A DNA stretch of 64,000 nucleotides from Debaryomyces hansenii CBS767 (lineage: Eukaryota; Ascomycota; Pichiomycetes; Serinales; Debaryomycetaceae), in NCBI RefSeq assembly GCF_000006445.2, contig NC_006048.2:1240001-1304000 (forward strand), read 5' to 3'. The position numbers and the translations under genes are program-made. The notes below the pieces were generated by a model. That model had not been told where the DNA came from. It did no database searches and saw only the letters and a list, made by a program, of their open reading frames with translations. The stretch's first letter is position 1; each line of letters starts with the position of its first letter. Shown here in pieces: positions 9,974 through 19,216 of the stretch.

Positions 9974-11815
9974 TCAAGCTATATACGCATCTCTCGGTAA
10001 AGATGCAACTGAGTTTTTAAAATTTATAGTACATTGCTGGTAATCCCAATTGCTTTGTTCACAAAGCATAATACCATACTGAAGATTTAATTTGGTTTCT
10101 AACAATATCTTTACCAAGATGTCCTGTTGTATTGGGTTCAAATTTGCTTTCACTTCAGCAGGTAAATCCGCAGCTGTTGGCGTTGGAGTAGGGACTTGAC
10201 TTGGAGGAGCTACTGGTGGAATATTAGCAGGTGGAGCTGCTACTTGTGGTTGAGGCGTTCCTTCTGCTGATCTTGTTATATCATTCCACGCCTCAGATCC
10301 ACCAAACGATCTAATCGAGAGAAGATCACTAGCAACAATAAAGCTACCATTTGGTCCTGGAATGACGACAAATGTTCTGTCGAAACTTTTTGTACTTAAT
10401 GCAATTTTTTTATGTTTTTGGGAGCCATAACGATTTCTTGGCTGACCTTGATTTCCCAGAACCGCTTCATTATTATCTGGGATTGCTGTTTCTTCAAATG
10501 AACCATGTAAAGTAATTATTATACCGTTCAATTGCGGGAACCTATGACTTTCCATACTAAAAAGTTGTGGATGGGAAAGTAAATCATGACGGGTTTTGGG
10601 TAATTGTGAAAACAACTTGAATATTTGCTCCTGGCCCTGAGCAACACGAGTAGCCCTTGATTTCACAGAAGATACCCTGGTCAAGTTACGAGATTGAGGT
10701 AAGTAGTAGCCAAAATCTGTAGAGCTGCCATAACTCCCTGTTGTATTTGTGTCCATGACATAAGGATGAGATGAGTCAACTTGCATTGAGAATTGAGAGT
10801 TCTCCTGATATAAAACCAATAAGTCTTGTCTATTGCTGTCCCATAACTTGTAAAAATTGGTAATGAAATTTGTCGACATATTTTGTACTTCTTCATCTTG
10901 GAAAAACATTGATTGAGACGATTCAAAAGGAAATGTAAGATTACTAAGTAACAATTGTTCATTTCTGACTATCTCGCCGTTCAACACAATAAGTCTTGGG
11001 AATGATTTCATCAATTCGATCTTGATATTTAAAACATCATTTGGATTTGCTTGGTTGTTAAAAAGTGGATTACCTATGATTATCAATTCCCTCAAGAAAT
11101 TTAATTTGTGCCTCCAGGTCTCAAACAGCTTTAAACGATTGAAGTTGTTGTTCAGTAAAGACAAATTTTGTAATAATGGAAAGGTTTGTGCTAAAGTAGA
11201 GATTGTGCTGATATCAGTTAGATTATTGCCAGATAAATCAACACTATTTACATCTAGCTTCAATTCTTTTGCTATTTTCATTAAAGCCGGGAAAAACTTT
11301 GATGTGGTCGATATGGAGGCAAAGAAACCCTTTGAAACCAAATTAGCATCTTGCTGCACGCTACTTAAATTCAACATTTTAATTTCCGGTTGATATCTGG
11401 TTTTCAAAAACAGAGTAATCGTTTCAATAGTAGAGCCACCACTGTTACCGATTGTTCCTCCCATTTGTGACGACATAGAGTCGGCTGCCGTAGCTTTTGT
11501 AATTTTCAATGACTGTCCGGCGAATTTCACACCAGACCAAGTACATAATTCATCTGCTTCCTTGGGAGTCTTCACGTAACCCTTTAATACCCCTGTAGCT
11601 GGATCAACGCTAGAGTTACTCACAACTATTCTACACTTCCTCGAAATGAACTTAATGCACTCGTCTGGAGTTGCACCATTCCAGCCTAAAATTTCAACTG
11701 GAATTGAGTTTGCTGAGACAAATTGATCGACATTTTGCTGGTTGAAGTTACTTCTGTTATTATTGTTGTTGTTATTATTGTGGAAGCCACCTCTACCTCT
11801 TCCCCGGTAACTCAT
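9974..11815 (-). CDS. MEX67: mRNA export receptor Mex67
   Basis: Principal mRNA export receptor; with Mtr2 it carries mRNPs through nuclear pores. The 613 residues show an N-terminal RGRGRGG/poly-Asn stretch (1-27), an RNA-binding region (about 35-110), leucine-rich repeats (about 165-285, VDLSGNNLTDISTISTLAQ), an NTF2-like domain for Mtr2 binding (about 310-510), a proline-rich linker (about 525-555) and a C-terminal TAP-C/UBA domain ending QQCTINFKNSVASLP. Domain order and length match yeast Mex67 (about 600 residues). A 158-bp spacer separates it from the preceding gap before DAP1. Start at the ATG of MSYRGRGRGG, with an in-frame poly-Asn tract just downstream. Confidence 0.93.
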   Translation of the reverse strand: MSYRGRGRGGFHNNNNNNNNRSNFNQQNVDQFVSANSIPVEILGWNGATPDECIKFISRKCRIVVSNSSVDPATGVLKGYVKTPKEADELCTWSGVKFAGQSLKITKATAADSMSSQMGGTIGNSGGSTIETITLFLKTRYQPEIKMLNLSSVQQDANLVSKGFFASISTTSKFFPALMKIAKELKLDVNSVDLSGNNLTDISTISTLAQTFPLLQNLSLLNNNFNRLKLFETWRHKLNFLRELIIIGNPLFNNQANPNDVLNIKIELMKSFPRLIVLNGEIVRNEQLLLSNLTFPFESSQSMFFQDEEVQNMSTNFITNFYKLWDSNRQDLLVLYQENSQFSMQVDSSHPYVMDTNTTGSYGSSTDFGYYLPQSRNLTRVSSVKSRATRVAQGQEQIFKLFSQLPKTRHDLLSHPQLFSMESHRFPQLNGIIITLHGSFEETAIPDNNEAVLGNQGQPRNRYGSQKHKKIALSTKSFDRTFVVIPGPNGSFIVASDLLSIRSFGGSEAWNDITRSAEGTPQPQVAAPPANIPPVAPPSQVPTPTPTAADLPAEVKANLNPIQQDILVKILLETKLNLQYGIMLCEQSNWDYQQCTINFKNSVASLPRDAYIA

Positions 11816-12048
11816 TCTGTAGATATATATGAGAGATGAGGTTCTTTAACTTCAATTACATCTATTACATCAAATCGACATTTTCACTTCGAAATATTTG
11901 ATTTTAGTACACGACCTACATTATGCCATATATATTCACTATACATTAAAATCGAGTGTCTAATGTTGGAAAAGTTAGTGTTTTGACCCGTAGGAGCCTC
12001 CTTATCCGTTATCGTGTACACCTTAACCAAAGCAATTCGAAAACTAAA

Positions 12049-12492
12049 TCAAACTGTGTCGTTTTCATGGAGCGTACCCACCACAGGATATTTATTTTCA
12101 AAATGCTCTTCCCAGCTGTCTAAGGATTCTATCTCATCGCTAGTCAAGTTATCTAAAGGGTCAATTGGTTGGTCTACAGGTGTCAAGCATTCTAACTCAA
12201 AGGAATTTTTGGATAACCCACGAGAAGCGTCTCTACCTGCAAAGTTCTCGTAAGGCCCACCAGGACCATAAAAGGCTGCTCCCATTGTCACATTGAACAC
12301 TCTATTTCTAACAGCAATGAATATCTTGGGATCGTCACTACCATTGTATTTTGCTAAACTTACGGGGGTAAATTTGCCTTCAACAATAGTTTCTGCTGTC
12401 TCACCTTTATTCGGGTTGGAAATCTCAATCCCCGAGAACACATTTCTCAACAAATATGCAACAAATAAGACCACTAGGATCGTAGCTATCAT
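12049..12492 (-). CDS. DAP1: Dap1-type membrane-associated progesterone receptor (cytochrome b5-like)
   Basis: Heme-binding protein of the MAPR family that supports the cytochrome P450 Erg11 in ergosterol synthesis and resistance to DNA damage. The 147 residues start with a membrane anchor ([19 protein letters not shown], 1-19). The cytochrome-b5-like fold follows: [20 protein letters not shown], then [20 protein letters not shown] containing the conserved Tyr that ligates heme, and [18 protein letters not shown] at the C-terminus. All family landmarks are intact. S. cerevisiae Dap1 has a longer hydrophilic N-terminus, whereas this one has a clear N-terminal transmembrane segment as in animal MAPRs. 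Confidence 0.92.
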   Translation of the reverse strand: MIATILVVLFVAYLLRNVFSGIEISNPNKGETAETIVEGKFTPVSLAKYNGSDDPKIFIAVRNRVFNVTMGAAFYGPGGPYENFAGRDASRGLSKNSFELECLTPVDQPIDPLDNLTSDEIESLDSWEEHFENKYPVVGTLHENDTV

Positions 12493-13038
12493 GATGTTTT
12501 TGACTTATAACAGTTCTCTATTTATATGTTGCTTTTCCTGGTCGTTTAAGTTGACTTTTTGGTTAACTACTTCGTACTAGATCCACAAATATCCATCACG
12601 TGTTTTTGGGGCCTTATTATGATCCCCCCCAGTTTTCATTGACACATGAAGAAACCATCTACATACCATTTCTTTATGAACATCTATTTGCTTTGGAAGG
12701 AAAATCATTTCTTTGCAGTCGGTGGCTCTCGTAGGTGGTAAAAATAGTCGATAATCCATAAAAACTGAAGTTTCGTGAGCTTCAATGTTTCACAGTTTTA
12801 CTATGATGCCCTAAATACAATAATATAACTTCACATAATCATCATGACATCAACCATGCTAGTAAAGCCTCATGTATGACCTTCTATATACCACAATGGG
12901 TTGTAATTATCGGAAAATTTGGCCATTCATGAATGGGCAATTTGCAATCATCAGTCATGTGACTATTAGGTATGGTGAAAAATATCGAAATGGTGAAGAA
13001 ACCATTTTGTATGACAATCAACAGGCCAATATACTACA
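12493..13038. other. Divergent spacer between DAP1 and NAT5 (546 bp)
   Basis: No convincing gene. A CACGTG E-box lies near 12597 and a C-run (CCCCCC) near 12624. A 14-bp palindrome CCATTCATGAATGG is at 12923-12936, about 100 bp before NAT5. A 60-codon minus-strand open frame at 12577-12759 has no recognisable similarity and sits in the DAP1 promoter, so I do not call it. Confidence 0.6.
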
Positions 13039-13560
13039 ATGCCTAGAGATATCATATCGTTGGATGACTTGACGTCAAATAACATCGGAGTGTTTAAAAA
13101 GATAAATGAAGTGAGTTTGCCAACTACTTATCCTGAGTCATGGTATAAGGATTCGTTAAATAGTGATCAAATCGTGAAGTTGGCATTTTATTCAGAATTA
13201 CCTGTCGGAGCAGTCAAAGGTAAAGCCATTAATACGACGCATAAGACTGATAGCTACGAAGTGAGCCAACAGCTGCAATTACCATCGGAGGCTATTCCCA
13301 ATGCAATCTATTTAGAAAGCTTTGCTGTCTTGAAGGCCTACAGGAACTTGGGTATCGGTGCCAAACTCTTGGAATATGTGATTGCAGAAACCAAGAGAAG
13401 GTTTATACACGAAATCATGTTACATGTCCACGTAGAGAATTCCCAGGCAATTGAGTGGTACTTGAAACATGGTTTCATTAAGAACGGTGAGGTTAAGGAA
13501 TATTATAAAGAACAAGGATTATCGAATCCCGATGCGGTAATATTGTCCATTAAAGTTTAA
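13039..13560 (+). CDS. NAT5: N-alpha-acetyltransferase Nat5/Naa50
   Basis: GNAT-fold acetyltransferase, the Naa50-type subunit associated with the NatA complex on ribosomes. The 173 residues contain the substrate-side segment EVSLPTTYPESWYKDSL (24-40; human Naa50 has a similar PVSYNDKFY-type region), the strand pair LAFYSELPVGAVKGK, and the acetyl-CoA loop AVLKAYRNLGIGAKLLEYV (about 98-116) with the R-x-x-G-x-G/A signature. The C-terminal HVHVENSQAIEWYLKHGF is the usual V-x-x-x-N-x-x-A-x-x-(L/Y)-Y motif. Convergent with SEC63, 74 bp apart. Confidence 0.85.
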   Translation: MPRDIISLDDLTSNNIGVFKKINEVSLPTTYPESWYKDSLNSDQIVKLAFYSELPVGAVKGKAINTTHKTDSYEVSQQLQLPSEAIPNAIYLESFAVLKAYRNLGIGAKLLEYVIAETKRRFIHEIMLHVHVENSQAIEWYLKHGFIKNGEVKEYYKEQGLSNPDAVILSIKV

Positions 13561-13634
13561 GAAGTATTAGACTTTCATTTATATTTTAATTTTATAAAAA
13601 CTTATATTTAATATACGTATAATATAGTACAAGC

Positions 13635-15647
13635 TTAATTATCACCTTCATCTTCTGTATCAGTGTTGATATCAGTGAAAATACTTTCAGTATCGCTTTC
13701 ATCTGACACATCGGCTGATTCAGCTTCTTTTATTTCAGACTTCTTGACATTACCACCTCTGAAAGCTGCTAATGCCCCGGCAATTGTGTCTTCTTCTGGA
13801 TCGGAAATATCACTTTCGTCATCAGATTCAACATCTTGGTTAGTCTTTCTGGTTAATACCATAGGAGCGGCCTTAACTGTCATGACAACTGGGATATCCA
13901 CATCACATCCGAAGTAAGCATTATTCTTCAATATTAATCTGTAATGTGTTTTACCTTCGTTTGCTGGAGCAGGGCCATTCATTGGAATCTTGAACGAACT
14001 CACTATAACATCATCTTTGCCATCGATCCATTTTTCTTGGGTAAGTTCAAGGTTACTCAAATTAATATGACTTAAAGTTGAGGCTTCAGTGCCTTCTACT
14101 AATTTATTGTCCTTTTGAGCAATTAAAAACCCTGTCCAAGAATTGCCGATACTCTTTGGAAAATATGGAGCATAAGAATACGGTAAGGCTGGTTGTTCTT
14201 CATTTGATTTCAAAGGATTCTTAAGGTATTCTAATGTTTCTTCATCTTTTAAGTTTTCTTCCGGGATTTCAGGAGATGATTTAAGCTTTGGTGATTTCAC
14301 TAAAAACTTCACATATAAATGTGCATTTGACAAAGGTGGTACAACATCTTCACCAGGCACTTTAAACCCAGCATCAATTACTCGAAGAGATGGAATGTGT
14401 GCAGCAACATTCATAGTAGTTTTCAACTTTTCAGCATCTTCAATACCTAAGGTTTTCGACAATTCTTCTTTTGACAATGTAAACAATTTTCCTAATTTCT
14501 TGACTTGTTGCTTTTCTACCACCTTTTCATCAACATATGGTAATTGCAATAATTCCTGGTATTTGCCAACAGGCTTAACTGCTTGAATAACGGATTTACG
14601 TAAATCACAGGCAGTTATTAAAATATCCACTTGTCTGAATACAGTTGCAATATCAATTAAGCCATTAATTAATGTAGGCAAAAGTGCAACAATTTTCAAT
14701 TTATCCATTTCAAAATTTGGGTTCTTTGATGTAAACTCAAAATTGCGGAATAAATGCCATGCAATTAAATCTCTAATTTGATTAATATGTAAGTGTTTGA
14801 AATTAGTTCTGATCTCATGAGATAAACACACCCAGTCCAAAATATCATATGGTGTAACGATCTTAGCTGGATTTCTATCAGTTAATTTTCTCGTGAATAA
14901 AGCAGCTGTGTCGACATGTAAACCTTTTTTGGTGTGTGTCTTCACATTATTCCACCAACTACCCACGATAAAAGGTAATAAAACTCCAACCAACACGAAA
15001 TACACAACAACCATAAATGGCGAATACTTTCCTTCGACCAAAAACTTTGGAAGCGCAATACCATGTGAAACATTTTGAGGACCATCTGGGTGTCCGTATT
15101 TCAAAAAGTTATTTCTGGTAACTTCATCGGTCAATGCCTTATAAGCCATATTAATTTTGATAAATGCAGTCTCCATCTCTTCCTTCACGGCCTCTGTTAT
15201 GTCCTTAGGTAATTTATCTGGATGGAACTTCAACGATAACTTTCTATAGCGACTCTTAATCTCTCTTTCGGAGGCAGACGACGAAATATCCAAAATGGTA
15301 TATGGATCAAATGCTCCAGTTAAATCAGCTTCCTTAGTATAGTATAATGCAATATATATCACAGTTGCCCATCCTAAAATTAAGACAAGCAATGTTCTGT
15401 TGATGAATCTGGACGATTTTTGTTTGAGTTGGTACTCTTTGATCTTTCTCAAATTCTCCACAGATACTGTACTGGAGTCTTCAAGTATTGAACCCTTAAT
15501 TTTAGAGTTATAACTTATAGGATCGTCCGCATTCAAGATTCTATACACCCACTTAATTGTGAGTGGTACCAAGATGAATGTGAGAATGGCAATTACAAAG
15601 AATGGCCAAGTCTCCCCTTCTTCATCATAAGTATATTCTGACGCCAT
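13635..15647 (-). CDS. SEC63: ER translocon J-protein Sec63
   Basis: Essential ER membrane protein that recruits Kar2/BiP to the Sec61 translocon for post-translational translocation. The 670 residues show a lumenal N-terminus, TM1 (about 14-34), TM2 (about 84-103), a lumenal J domain (about 113-180) with an intact HPD at 142-144, TM3 (about 212-232), cytosolic Brl (Sec63) domains (about 240-610) and a strongly acidic C-terminal tail ending in D/E repeats, which in yeast binds Sec62. N-terminal EYTYDEEGETWPFF resembles yeast Sec63. Full length. Start at the first ATG, immediately before the conserved N-terminal motif. Confidence 0.95.
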   Translation of the reverse strand: MASEYTYDEEGETWPFFVIAILTFILVPLTIKWVYRILNADDPISYNSKIKGSILEDSSTVSVENLRKIKEYQLKQKSSRFINRTLLVLILGWATVIYIALYYTKEADLTGAFDPYTILDISSSASEREIKSRYRKLSLKFHPDKLPKDITEAVKEEMETAFIKINMAYKALTDEVTRNNFLKYGHPDGPQNVSHGIALPKFLVEGKYSPFMVVVYFVLVGVLLPFIVGSWWNNVKTHTKKGLHVDTAALFTRKLTDRNPAKIVTPYDILDWVCLSHEIRTNFKHLHINQIRDLIAWHLFRNFEFTSKNPNFEMDKLKIVALLPTLINGLIDIATVFRQVDILITACDLRKSVIQAVKPVGKYQELLQLPYVDEKVVEKQQVKKLGKLFTLSKEELSKTLGIEDAEKLKTTMNVAAHIPSLRVIDAGFKVPGEDVVPPLSNAHLYVKFLVKSPKLKSSPEIPEENLKDEETLEYLKNPLKSNEEQPALPYSYAPYFPKSIGNSWTGFLIAQKDNKLVEGTEASTLSHINLSNLELTQEKWIDGKDDVIVSSFKIPMNGPAPANEGKTHYRLILKNNAYFGCDVDIPVVMTVKAAPMVLTRKTNQDVESDDESDISDPEEDTIAGALAAFRGGNVKKSEIKEAESADVSDESDTESIFTDINTDTEDEGDN

Positions 15648-15941
15648 CGTTGACTTTTATACTTTAGTCTTATAGATAGTTAGGTCAATTAGAGATTCAA
15701 CGATTGATCTTCTAGAAAGTATACGCTTTTAGTTGGAGTTTACGTGTTTATTTGAAATTTCCCAACTGCCAATTGAAAAGTGTTTCGCACGACTTCAGTA
15801 CTACCAGTGAAATGTTGCAATCAACAAAGCATAGAACAGAACGGATAGCTAATAATGTGATATGATATTGCTATATAATCTAAGTAATGTGGAATGAATT
15901 AAACTACAAAAAAGCAAAAAATAATTAAACAAGTTACTTAT

Positions 15942-17714
15942 TTAATGATGGAATAAACGAATTGGGTTTTCGACGTAGACAACATCGAAAGAATCAGCAG
16001 CACCAAAGACCGCCTTATCCATAACAGAACCAGATGGAGCAGCGATGAACTTAACACCAGATCTGACAGCTCTGTAAACATTATCAGGGAATGGGAAGAA
16101 AGCGTCAGAAGATAAAGCAACATCGGTTAACTTGCCTAACCATTCTTCTCTTTCTTTTTCAGTCAAAGGTTCTGGCAATTCAGCAAACTTACTTTCATAT
16201 TCAGTCTTTTCTGGTTCAGAGGATGGAATTTGGCCAGTGACGAATAAATCGATGGCGTTGGACTTTTCAGGTCTCTTAACACCCTTGGCCCATTTCATAC
16301 CTAAAACCTTTGGATGTTGTCTGAACCACCAGTTGTCAGCCTTGTCACCAGCTAATCTAGTACAGTGGATACGAGATTGTTGACCAGCACCTAAACCAAT
16401 AACCATACCATTCTTGGCGTAACAAACCGAGTTAGATTGAGTGTACTTCAAAACAATAGTTGCCACTGTTAAATCAATGGTACCTTGTTCAGTTAATTCC
16501 TTGTTCTTGGAAACGATTTCTTTGAAGGAGTTACCCTTGATGATGGCGTCATTTCTCTTTTGTTGCAAAGTGATACCGTAAACTTGTCTTGATTCCAAGT
16601 TATCTGGGTTGTAGTTAGGGTCAATCTGTAAAATACAGTACTTACCACCCTTCTTTTTCTTTAAGATTGCCAAAGCTTCATCAGAATAACCTGGAGCAAT
16701 TACACCATCGGAAACTTCCTTAGAAATAATTTGGGCAGTTGGTAAATCAACAATGTTGGATAAAGCGATCCAGTCACCAAAAGACGACATTCTGTCAGCA
16801 CCTCTAGCTCTAGCATAAGCGTTAGCTAATGGAGATAAGTTTTCGATGTCTTCAACAAAGTAAATCTTCTTTTCAACATCTGACAATGGTAAACCGACAG
16901 CACAACCAGCTGGGGAAACGTGTTTGAAAGAGGCGGCGGCTGGTAAATTTAAGGAAGCTGATAATTCCTTAACTAATGGCCACGAGTTTAAGGCATCCAA
17001 TAAGTTGATGTAACCTGGGGAACCGGACAAAACCTTGAAAGGAAGTTCACCTTGGGTAACAAAAGCTTGAGCAGGCTTTTGGTGAGGGTTGGCACCGTAC
17101 CTTAATGGTAATTGAGATACGTTTTCAGCGTATTCCTTTCTGAAGAAATCAGAGATAGCAACATCGTAGTCTGCGGTATGTTCGAAAGCCTTCAATGCGT
17201 ATCTGTTTCTAGCATCAGTCGAAATTTCACCAGTCTTTAATTGTTCCAAAAAGCCGGCGTAATCCTTAGGATCAGACAAAATAGTGACTCTGGAATGGTT
17301 CTTAGCAGCAGCTCTCAACAAAGTAACACCACCAATGTCAACTTCCTCGACAGCTTCTTCAATGGTAACAGCGGCCTTAGACACAGTTTCCTTGAATGGG
17401 TACAAGTTACAGACAACAATATCAACCTTTTCAATACCTTGAGCTTCTAAGTCAGCTTCGTCACTCTTCAAGTCTCTGGCCAAAATACCACCGTGAACAG
17501 CTGGGTGTAAGGTCTTAACTCTACCACCTAACATTTCCGGGGCATGGGTGATCGTAGAAACGTCTTCAACTGGGAAACCGGCTCCACGAATCAACTTCGA
17601 GGTACCACCAGATGCTAAAATACGAACATCTTGAGCGACTAATCCCTTGGCTAAGTCTAATAATCCAGTTTTATCGTAAACCGATAAAATGGCAGTTTTA
17701 GTATGGTTTGGCAT
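15942..17714 (-). CDS. ADE17: AICAR transformylase / IMP cyclohydrolase
   Basis: Bifunctional enzyme of the last two steps of de novo purine synthesis: formylation of AICAR and ring closure to IMP; cytosolic. The N-terminal IMP cyclohydrolase domain starts [19 protein letters not shown] and includes [14 protein letters not shown]. The C-terminal transformylase domain contains [14 protein letters not shown] and the catalytic KH pair in [16 protein letters not shown] place the start at [10 protein letters not shown] (17714, 590 residues). An in-frame upstream ATG at 17730-17732 would add only MIIQEK, which the family lacks. Codon use is strongly biased, indicating high expression. S. cerevisiae has paralogues ADE16 and ADE17; only one copy is seen here, so the symbol is by convention. 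Confidence 0.93.
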   Translation of the reverse strand: MPNHTKTAILSVYDKTGLLDLAKGLVAQDVRILASGGTSKLIRGAGFPVEDVSTITHAPEMLGGRVKTLHPAVHGGILARDLKSDEADLEAQGIEKVDIVVCNLYPFKETVSKAAVTIEEAVEEVDIGGVTLLRAAAKNHSRVTILSDPKDYAGFLEQLKTGEISTDARNRYALKAFEHTADYDVAISDFFRKEYAENVSQLPLRYGANPHQKPAQAFVTQGELPFKVLSGSPGYINLLDALNSWPLVKELSASLNLPAAASFKHVSPAGCAVGLPLSDVEKKIYFVEDIENLSPLANAYARARGADRMSSFGDWIALSNIVDLPTAQIISKEVSDGVIAPGYSDEALAILKKKKGGKYCILQIDPNYNPDNLESRQVYGITLQQKRNDAIIKGNSFKEIVSKNKELTEQGTIDLTVATIVLKYTQSNSVCYAKNGMVIGLGAGQQSRIHCTRLAGDKADNWWFRQHPKVLGMKWAKGVKRPEKSNAIDLFVTGQIPSSEPEKTEYESKFAELPEPLTEKEREEWLGKLTDVALSSDAFFPFPDNVYRAVRSGVKFIAAPSGSVMDKAVFGAADSFDVVYVENPIRLFHH

Positions 17715-18250
17715 TTTCTCCTGAATAATCAAATAATTGAATTAAAATAATCAAACAATATTCAAAAATAGTTAAATTGAACAATTACTTATTCTATAAA
17801 GGATTTCCTTAATTAATCGTTTGAAATTGACCTTCAAATATTGGTTAACAAATTTAAATTGTGTTGGGAGTAATTAATTGATTTTATGAAAATTGAGATT
17901 AGGGCAAGAGTCAATCTCGTCAATTAATTTTGTGTACAAAAAAAATTTATGCTGTTGACTCCGAGATCACAATGGATGAGCCAGAGATATCGAAGAAATG
18001 GATGAACGGAGGAATACGCAGACAGGTAGTAGAGGGAGATGCAGCATCTGTAGGATACCTGAACGAACGGGGTTAAAAAGTAGAGGATTACGACGTAGTA
18101 GTTGTACACGATAATTAATACAGGCAAAATACATTAAAAACTATATAATATGCATATAATAATTAACCAAACCTTGCATGTTAAATGTAAAATATCCAAT
18201 TGAACGTAGCATAGGCCAAAACCCGTGCACATATCGAGCGGAAATCACAC
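17715..18250. other. Spacer between ADE17 promoter and RPL15 3' end (536 bp)
   Basis: The ADE17-proximal half is AT-rich promoter with the two TGACTC sites. A purine-rich patch at about 17950-18080 contains a 34-codon plus-strand open frame (17972-18076, MDEPEISKKWMNGGIRRQVV then 14 more residues) with coding-like composition but no recognised relative; it is not called as a gene. The remainder is AT-rich RPL15 3' flank. Confidence 0.5.
17908..17961. promoter_or_regulatory. Paired TGACTC (Bas1/Gcn4-type) sites upstream of ADE17
   Basis: GAGTCA at 17908-17913 and TGACTC at 17956-17961 are inverted copies of the core bound by Bas1 and Gcn4, which in S. cerevisiae drive purine-biosynthesis genes. 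They lie about 195 and 245 bp before the ADE17 start, the usual distance and copy number at yeast ADE promoters. About 0.25 copies are expected by chance in a 520-bp spacer. Function here is inferred. Confidence 0.5.
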
Positions 18251-18865
18251 TTAAGATCTGTATCTCCATAAGGATAAGGTGTTGTTTCTCTTCCAAGTGT
18301 GACGACGACCAGCCTTGGTGTTGTTGAATAAGTGACCCTTGTTGATACCTCTGGACTTCTTACCGGTGGAAGTAAGACCTCTGGCTTCTCTGTGCTTGTG
18401 AACTGGGTTAGCAATCCAGTTGTATCTAGCATCTCTTCTGATAGCCTTGTGGGATGGGTCAAGTAAGATAACTTCGAAGTACTTGTAGGTAGAATCTTCG
18501 TTAACCCAGTAAGAGTTTAAGACTCTCAAGTTAGAAGCACGACGACCGACACGTTCTTCGGCAGTGGCTCTTAAAGCTCTTTGGTACTTCAATTGGTTAA
18601 CACCGTGGTTAACTGGCTTACCGTAAGTAGCACCCTTTGGAGCTGGTCTCTTTCTACCACCTCTTCTGACTCTAACACGGTAGATAACGAAACCTTGCTT
18701 GGCCTTGTATCCTAATCTTCTAGCCTTGTCTGGTCTAGATGGTCTAGAAGCTCTGTGGATAACAGTCTTTTGTCTGTATTCCCAACATCTGACACGATGT
18801 AAGAATCTCATGACATCAGATTGCTTCTTTCTTTGCAATTCTTCTAAATACTTGTAGGCACCCAT
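18251..18865 (-). CDS. RPL15: 60S ribosomal protein L15 (eL15)
   Basis: Cytosolic large-subunit ribosomal protein eL15, 204 residues and full length. Signature sequences include [45 protein letters not shown] and the C-terminal [18 protein letters not shown]. The gene is intronless, as in S. cerevisiae. Codon use is extremely biased (AGA, TTG, GGT) with no in-frame CTG seen. The upstream side contains a T-rich stretch near 18920 and, 300-350 bp out, a 24-bp tandem repeat that may be a ribosomal-protein-gene control element. Confidence 0.97.
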   Translation of the reverse strand: MGAYKYLEELQRKKQSDVMRFLHRVRCWEYRQKTVIHRASRPSRPDKARRLGYKAKQGFVIYRVRVRRGGRKRPAPKGATYGKPVNHGVNQLKYQRALRATAEERVGRRASNLRVLNSYWVNEDSTYKYFEVILLDPSHKAIRRDARYNWIANPVHKHREARGLTSTGKKSRGINKGHLFNNTKAGRRHTWKRNNTLSLWRYRS

Positions 18866-19168
18866 TTTAATTTACTATTCCTTGGTAAAGAGTTATGTTC
18901 AAAAACGAAAGAATATAGAGAAATTTTTTTTTTTCACTCAACTGTTGATGGTGAGAGTGAAAATTTTCCAGAAACTGGACCCAATGCGGGTAACACTTAA
19001 AAAAAACTCATTGAATTTTTTTATCAAGTTTGTTTCTCGGTCTGTAATGTACGCAGCGTTTCCAGGTATGCGCATGGATGTCTTTCAGCATTTGTCCTGT
19101 GTAGTCAAACAGCGGAATAACTTTCCTCGGATTAGGCTTTAAAAAGTTGTGGTCTATATGCACTCTGA

Positions 19169-19216
19169 CATACGACCAAGCACATTCGGCCACATACGGC
19201 CAGGCACATTCGGCCA
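19169..19216 (-). repeat. Two tandem copies of a 24-bp unit upstream of RPL15
   Basis: Adjacent units at 19169-19192 and 19193-19216 match at 22 of 24 positions. Read toward RPL15 each unit begins TGGCCGAATGTGC and ends CGTATG. Within each unit TGG(C/T)CG recurs, so the block holds four spaced TGGYCG cores. It lies 304-351 bp before the RPL15 start. A regulatory role is inferred from position. Confidence 0.75.

Noticed and set aside
12577..12759. 60-codon minus-strand open frame in the DAP1/NAT5 spacer
   Set aside because: No family signal, lies in the DAP1 promoter; chance frame of this length is unsurprising.
12923..12936. Perfect 14-bp palindrome CCATTCATGAATGG before NAT5
   Set aside because: About four palindromes this long are expected by chance in 64 kb (64000/4^7), and nothing else marks it.
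17715..17732. Six-residue N-terminal extension of ADE17 (MIIQEK)
   Set aside because: The conserved family start aligns with [10 protein letters not shown], and the extension has no counterpart; both ATGs remain possible in vivo.
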